Source: TMED23 sp913054205 (GTDB taxonomy: Bacteria > Pseudomonadota > Alphaproteobacteria > Rhodospirillales > UBA2165). From it: 46,767 bases of DNA. How positions within the stretch are numbered: position 1 is the first letter of the stretch; every line of letters starts with the position of its first letter. Made by a program: the position numbers and the translations under genes. Shown here one piece after another: positions 42,856 to 46,767 of the stretch. The stretch covers positions 1 through 46,767 of the forward strand of contig JAYGEG010000167.1 in assembly GCA_046582495.1 (NCBI GenBank). Reading direction: 5' to 3'. The notes below the pieces were generated by a model. That model was given only the letters and a program-made list of their open reading frames with translations, had not been told where the DNA came from and did not search any database.

Positions 42856-44172
42856 GTGTTGAGCATTTTTTTAAATCGAAGCCGGAAAACGGTTGTTCAC
42901 GGGTTATGCCCGCTACGATTCGTAACAAGATTACGGCTATTGACTAGCGCAATTGTGATCACTTTCGGCGTTACAAATGTCGCGATTGGCCCGGTTGAAG
43001 CCGCCGCACCCGTTGCAACAGACATCCGAATTGGCTCGCATGCTGACAAAACCCGTTTTGTGATCGATATTTCAGAAGATGTGAAGTTCAAGGTTTTCAC
43101 ATTGTCGGACCCTTATCGCGTGGTTATCGATTTGCCGGAGATGGGGTGGCGCCTGCCGGGCAAAAACGCTCCCAGAAAAACCGGCGTCATTCGTAGGTAT
43201 CGCTATGGTTTGTTCCGTTCCGGTCTGTCGCGGGTTGTGCTCGATGTAAAAAGTCCGGTGAAAATAAAAGCCGCTTTTGTGCTGCCGCCTGCAGAGGGCA
43301 AGCGCTATCGTTTGGTGCTTGATTTGGCGAGAACCACGCGCCAGCTTTATATGGCCGCTTTGAAGCCACCGTTGTCCCGTTCTGATCCAGACAATGATCG
43401 AATTGTTGCAGCGCCCACAAATGCGTTGGGAATTCTGCCGCCAGGACGTAAGCCTGAACTCGGGTCTCCGCCGAAGAAGGCGCGAAAACCAGTGATCGTC
43501 ATCGATCCTGGACATGGCGGCATTGATCCGGGCTCGACCAGTGGCCGGGTGTTTGAAAAGCATATCACGCTGGTGACGGCAAAAGCCGTTAAAGCGCATT
43601 TGGACGAACTTGGCGGCTATACCGTTAGGCTCACGCGGAAAAACGATGATTTCATTCGCCTCCGTCAACGGATTGCAATTGCCAGGGCATATAAGGCAGA
43701 TTTGTTTATTTCGCTACACGCCGACGCGATTAAAAACCGCCGCATCCGCGGCTTGTCGATTTACACCCTATCTGAAAAGGCTTCCGATAAAGAAGCGGCT
43801 GAGTTAGCGGAAAAAGAAAATAAAGCCGATCTAATCGCCGGCATGGATTTATCGACTAAATCAAAAGAAGTCACCAATATCCTCATTGATTTGGCACAGC
43901 GCGAAACGATGAACGAATCGGCTCGATTTGCCGCAGAATTTGTAAAACATATTCGAAAAGTCACCAAAACACTCTCCAACGCCCACCGATTTGCCGGTTT
44001 TGCCGTTCTCAAAGCCCCCGATGTGCCGTCGGTTCTGGTTGAAATGGGGTTTTTGTCTAACCGGTCCGATGAAAAGGCGCTTCGTTCGCCGCGCTATCGC
44101 GCAAAAATGGCGCGCGCCATCGGTAACGCAATTGATGGCTATTTTGCCCGTAATCAGCAGGTTCAGCGCTGA
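42856..44172 (+). CDS. amiC: N-acetylmuramoyl-L-alanine amidase (AmiC-type, AMIN domain)
   Basis: This 438-aa exported amidase cleaves the stem peptide from MurNAc during daughter-cell separation. Its long signal region (about 25-50, LLTSAIVITFGVTNVAIGP) precedes an AMIN domain (about 53-165, SHADKTRFVIDISED, VFTLSDPYRVVIDLPE) that targets the septum. The amidase_3 domain has zinc ligands His220 (IDPGHGGIDPG), Glu234 (FEKHITL) and His288 (SLHADA), plus the catalytic Glu396 in VLVEMGFLSN. A segment rich in Glu/Lys (about 308-340) fits the autoinhibitory helix region. It starts with GTG after AGGAAG. It is followed by mrcA 108 bp later on the same strand. Confidence 0.94.
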   Translation: MLSIFLNRSRKTVVHGLCPLRFVTRLRLLTSAIVITFGVTNVAIGPVEAAAPVATDIRIGSHADKTRFVIDISEDVKFKVFTLSDPYRVVIDLPEMGWRLPGKNAPRKTGVIRRYRYGLFRSGLSRVVLDVKSPVKIKAAFVLPPAEGKRYRLVLDLARTTRQLYMAALKPPLSRSDPDNDRIVAAPTNALGILPPGRKPELGSPPKKARKPVIVIDPGHGGIDPGSTSGRVFEKHITLVTAKAVKAHLDELGGYTVRLTRKNDDFIRLRQRIAIARAYKADLFISLHADAIKNRRIRGLSIYTLSEKASDKEAAELAEKENKADLIAGMDLSTKSKEVTNILIDLAQRETMNESARFAAEFVKHIRKVTKTLSNAHRFAGFAVLKAPDVPSVLVEMGFLSNRSDEKALRSPRYRAKMARAIGNAIDGYFARNQQVQR

Positions 44173-44280
44173 ATAAAAAGTCTCTTCAGTCATGCCATTT
44201 GCCACTTGCGATCTGCCATAAACCCGCCATATTGTTCTCGTACTCCCGACTATCGTAAATGATTGCGGATTAGGCAGTTT

Positions 44281-46698
44281 ATGCTTCGAACACTCGTCGT
44301 AATATTAAGCTTATTTGTATTGGTCGCCTTCGTTGGCGTCAGCGGTGGCGTCTACGTTTTTTATAAATTTGGGCGCGGATTGCCTGACTACAAACAGCTG
44401 GCCGATTATGAGCCTCCGGTGATGACCCGCGTTCATGCCGGCGATGGACGATTGCTGGCGGAATATGCCGAGCAACAGAGGGTGTTCGTGCCGCAGGCCG
44501 CGATGCCGCGCCGTGTGGTGCGGGCCTTTCTCTCCGCCGAAGATAAAAATTTTTACTACCATCCGGGCATTGATCCGATGGGTATCGCCCGCGCCGTTAT
44601 CACGAATGTGAAGAATATTGCCTCTGGCAAGCGCCTGGTTGGTGCATCGACGATCACCCAACAGGTGGCGAAAAATTTTTTGCTATCGGCGGATGTGACG
44701 ATTGAACGCAAAGTTAAAGAAGCAATTCTCGCTTTTAGAATTGAGCGCGCGTTGAAAAAAGAGCGTATCTTAGAACTCTACCTCAATGAGATTTACTTGG
44801 GCTTTGGCTCTTATGGTGTCGCGGCGGCAGCGCTTAACTATTTCAATAAATCTTTGGATGCCCTGACGATCGCCGAAGCTGCTTTTTTGGCGGCCTTGCC
44901 CAAAGCACCCAATAACTACAATCCATTCAAATACCCAAAGGCCGCGCGTGGGCGCCGAGATTGGGTGGTTGGTCGCATGCTCGATGATGGCGTGATTACG
45001 CCGAAGGAGGCGCGGATTGCAAAATTGACGCCGCTGATTACCCGCAAGCGCCAGGAAACCGAATATGTCAAAGCGGATTATTTTGCGGAACATGTGCGCC
45101 GTGAGTTAGCCGGACGCTACGGCGAAACAAATCTCTATCGCGGTGGGTTGGTTGTCCGCACCACGCTTAATCCAAAATTCCAGCGGATTGCCGACCGGGC
45201 GCTTCGAAATGGACTGATTGCTTATGATCGCCGCCATGGCTGGCGCGGACCAATTACCAATATCGATGCCTCGGTTGATTGGCTGGGTGCTTTGTCGAAA
45301 ATAAAACCGCCGCCAGGTATGGCTGAATGGCGTTTGGCTGTGGTGCGGGAAGTGAGGGATAAAAGCGCCGATATTGGTATCGATGATGGCCGTCTCGGTA
45401 TAATTCCGTTGGCAGAAATGAAATGGGCGCGTCCTTGGCTAAAGGGTGAACTCCTTGGCAAGCGGGTAAAAATTCCAGCGGATGTCCTGCAAGCCGGCGA
45501 TGTTATTGCAGTCCAGCGCATGTTCGAAACCAAAGACGGCAAGCCTTACCCCGACAATATATTCGCTTTGCGGCAATTGCCCGAAATAGAAGGCGCCATC
45601 GTTGCGCTCGACCCTCATACCGGGCGTGTTCTCGCGATGTCGGGCGGGTTGTCCTACCAGCGTAGTCAGTTTAACCGGGTTGTTCAGGCACGTCGACAGC
45701 CCGGCTCTGCGTTTAAGCCTTTTGTCTATTTGGCAGCGCTCGAAAAAGGATTTACGCCGTCCTCGCTTATTCTCGATGCGCCCTTTGTGATTGATCAAGG
45801 TCCGGGTCTGCCAAAATGGCGGCCTGCCAACTATACCAAGAAATTCTACGGACCGAGTACAATGCGGTTGGGACTGGAAAAATCGCGCAACTTGATGACC
45901 GTTCGCCTCGCTCAAACAATCGGCATTGACGCGATATCTGAATATGCCGAGAGATTTGGAATCGTAAAAGAATTGCCTAAACAGCTTTCGATGGCTTTGG
46001 GTGCCGGTGAAACGACGCTTCTTAAACTGACGACGGCTTATGCAATGTTGGTCAATGGCGGCAAAAAAATTGTACCGACACTGATTGATCGCATTCAAGA
46101 TCGCCACGGTAAAACTGTCTTCAAGCATGACCCGCGCCAATGTGAAAAATGTCGCGCGCCGTTTTGGACCAAACAACCGGTGCCAATTTTGCCGGATCAC
46201 CGCAAACAGCTAGCGGACCCGGCAAGTGCCTATCAAATGGTCTCAATGCTGGAAGGCGTGGTTCAACGAGGGACAGGTCGACGGATGCGCGATCTTGGCA
46301 AACCATTGGCGGGTAAAACCGGCACAACGAATAAAGCGCTGGATACGTGGTTTATCGGGTTTTCACCTGATTTAGCGGTTGGCGTTTTTTCTGGTTTTGA
46401 TACGCCGCGCTCGCTCGGCAGGCGCGAACAAGGTGCCAGTGTGTCAGCCCCTATATTCAAAGAGTTTATGAAAAATGTCCTGGCTGATAAGCCTGCCATT
46501 CCGTTTCGAATTCCGACAGGTATTCGGCTTGTTCGGGTCGATTCGGTGACCGGCCGCCCCGCTCGGCCCGGTGACAAGCGCGTTATTTTGGAGGCCTTTA
46601 AGCCCGGCACGGTGCCAACAGGTGAATCCGAGGTCTTGGATGGCTCCGAAGAAACACCGACATCCGCGCCTAGCGTTGGGACAGGTGGCTTGTATTGA
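44281..46698 (+). CDS. mrcA: Penicillin-binding protein 1A (bifunctional transglycosylase/transpeptidase)
   Basis: This 805-aa class A PBP polymerises and cross-links peptidoglycan. A single N-terminal membrane anchor (LVVILSLFVLVAFVGVSG) leads to the glycosyltransferase domain (about 50-230), with SAEDKNFYYHPGIDPMG (catalytic Glu), GASTITQQVAKNF, and RILELYLNEIYLGFGSYG. An OB-like insert follows. The transpeptidase domain has SxxK at Ser476 (QPGSAFKPF), SRN in LEKSRNLMTVRL and KTGTT at 679. The C-terminus is a short Pro/Thr/Ser-rich tail. The ATG at 44281 is preferred over a TTG at 44263, since AGG lies upstream. In many Alphaproteobacteria prfB follows, which would lie just outside this window. 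Confidence 0.95.
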   Translation: MLRTLVVILSLFVLVAFVGVSGGVYVFYKFGRGLPDYKQLADYEPPVMTRVHAGDGRLLAEYAEQQRVFVPQAAMPRRVVRAFLSAEDKNFYYHPGIDPMGIARAVITNVKNIASGKRLVGASTITQQVAKNFLLSADVTIERKVKEAILAFRIERALKKERILELYLNEIYLGFGSYGVAAAALNYFNKSLDALTIAEAAFLAALPKAPNNYNPFKYPKAARGRRDWVVGRMLDDGVITPKEARIAKLTPLITRKRQETEYVKADYFAEHVRRELAGRYGETNLYRGGLVVRTTLNPKFQRIADRALRNGLIAYDRRHGWRGPITNIDASVDWLGALSKIKPPPGMAEWRLAVVREVRDKSADIGIDDGRLGIIPLAEMKWARPWLKGELLGKRVKIPADVLQAGDVIAVQRMFETKDGKPYPDNIFALRQLPEIEGAIVALDPHTGRVLAMSGGLSYQRSQFNRVVQARRQPGSAFKPFVYLAALEKGFTPSSLILDAPFVIDQGPGLPKWRPANYTKKFYGPSTMRLGLEKSRNLMTVRLAQTIGIDAISEYAERFGIVKELPKQLSMALGAGETTLLKLTTAYAMLVNGGKKIVPTLIDRIQDRHGKTVFKHDPRQCEKCRAPFWTKQPVPILPDHRKQLADPASAYQMVSMLEGVVQRGTGRRMRDLGKPLAGKTGTTNKALDTWFIGFSPDLAVGVFSGFDTPRSLGRREQGASVSAPIFKEFMKNVLADKPAIPFRIPTGIRLVRVDSVTGRPARPGDKRVILEAFKPGTVPTGESEVLDGSEETPTSAPSVGTGGLY

Positions 46699-46767
46699 TA
46701 CATCTACTAATAGATTTTAGTGACTCTCCATGGGATAACGGAGTAGTATTTATAGGCAATTAAATTT

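Noticed and set aside
45439..46200. 253-codon open frame on the minus strand inside mrcA
   Set aside because: It is antisense to the PBP1A transpeptidase domain and shows no domain features.
46699..46767. Possible start of prfB at the right edge
   Set aside because: prfB often follows mrcA in Alphaproteobacteria, but these 69 AT-rich bases contain no recognisable coding start.

Overview
The window looks like a chromosomal segment of an alphaproteobacterium with roughly 50% GC (by eye). The best evidence is the right end, where an RNase E gene with an acidic S1-domain insert and a C-terminal GWW motif lies divergent to an AMIN-domain amidase gene and a PBP1A gene. The order rne / amiC / mrcA is typical of Alphaproteobacteria. 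No tRNA, rRNA, CRISPR array, transposase or phage gene was seen.

Region 1 (1-15403) is an aromatic-compound catabolic island, all on the + strand apart from a fragment of an exported protein at the left edge. Module A (173-6408) encodes a dienelactone hydrolase, 2-pyrone-4,6-dicarboxylate lactonase (LigI), 4-oxalomesaconate tautomerase (GalD/LigU), a VOC-fold protein, a DUF1932 dehydrogenase, an EamA permease, a DUF2848 protein and a cupin. LigI and GalD are consecutive steps of the meta-cleavage route of protocatechuate/gallate, but no classical ring-cleaving dioxygenase, OMA hydratase or aldolase is present here. Module B (6535-15403) encodes a MarR regulator, an HpaB-type flavin monooxygenase, a split indolepyruvate ferredoxin oxidoreductase (IorA/IorB), an acyl-CoA ligase and a solute:sodium symporter. 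A perfect 20-bp palindrome lies upstream of marR, and a 13-bp inverted repeat covers the ribosome-binding site of iorA.

Region 2 (15418-33041) is a surface-polysaccharide locus in four alternating transcription blocks. It holds two AsnB-type amidotransferases, an O-antigen-ligase-like membrane protein, a GT9 enzyme, several GT4-like enzymes, one CgeB-like enzyme, and sugar-nucleotide genes for GDP-L-fucose (gmd, fcl) and UDP-ManNAcA (wecB, wecC). WecBC together with the two amidotransferases suggests a glycan containing fucose and possibly amidated uronic acid. No flippase, ABC exporter or initiating transferase is in the window. The central glycosyltransferase block (about 22.9-27.4 kb) is visibly more AT-rich than its flanks.

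Region 3 (33274-46698) carries envelope and housekeeping genes. They are a tandem-PDZ exported protein broken by two frameshifts (one an exact 8-bp tandem duplication), a DsbA-family oxidoreductase, a DUF3047-like lipoprotein, an M48/TPR protease, a gamma-glutamyltransferase-like lipoprotein that seems to have lost key catalytic residues, a class I aminotransferase, RNase E, AmiC and PBP1A. The 483-base gap between rne and amiC holds a 9-bp inverted repeat and a CtrA-like motif.

All functions are inferred from motifs and remembered family sequences. No database search was run.
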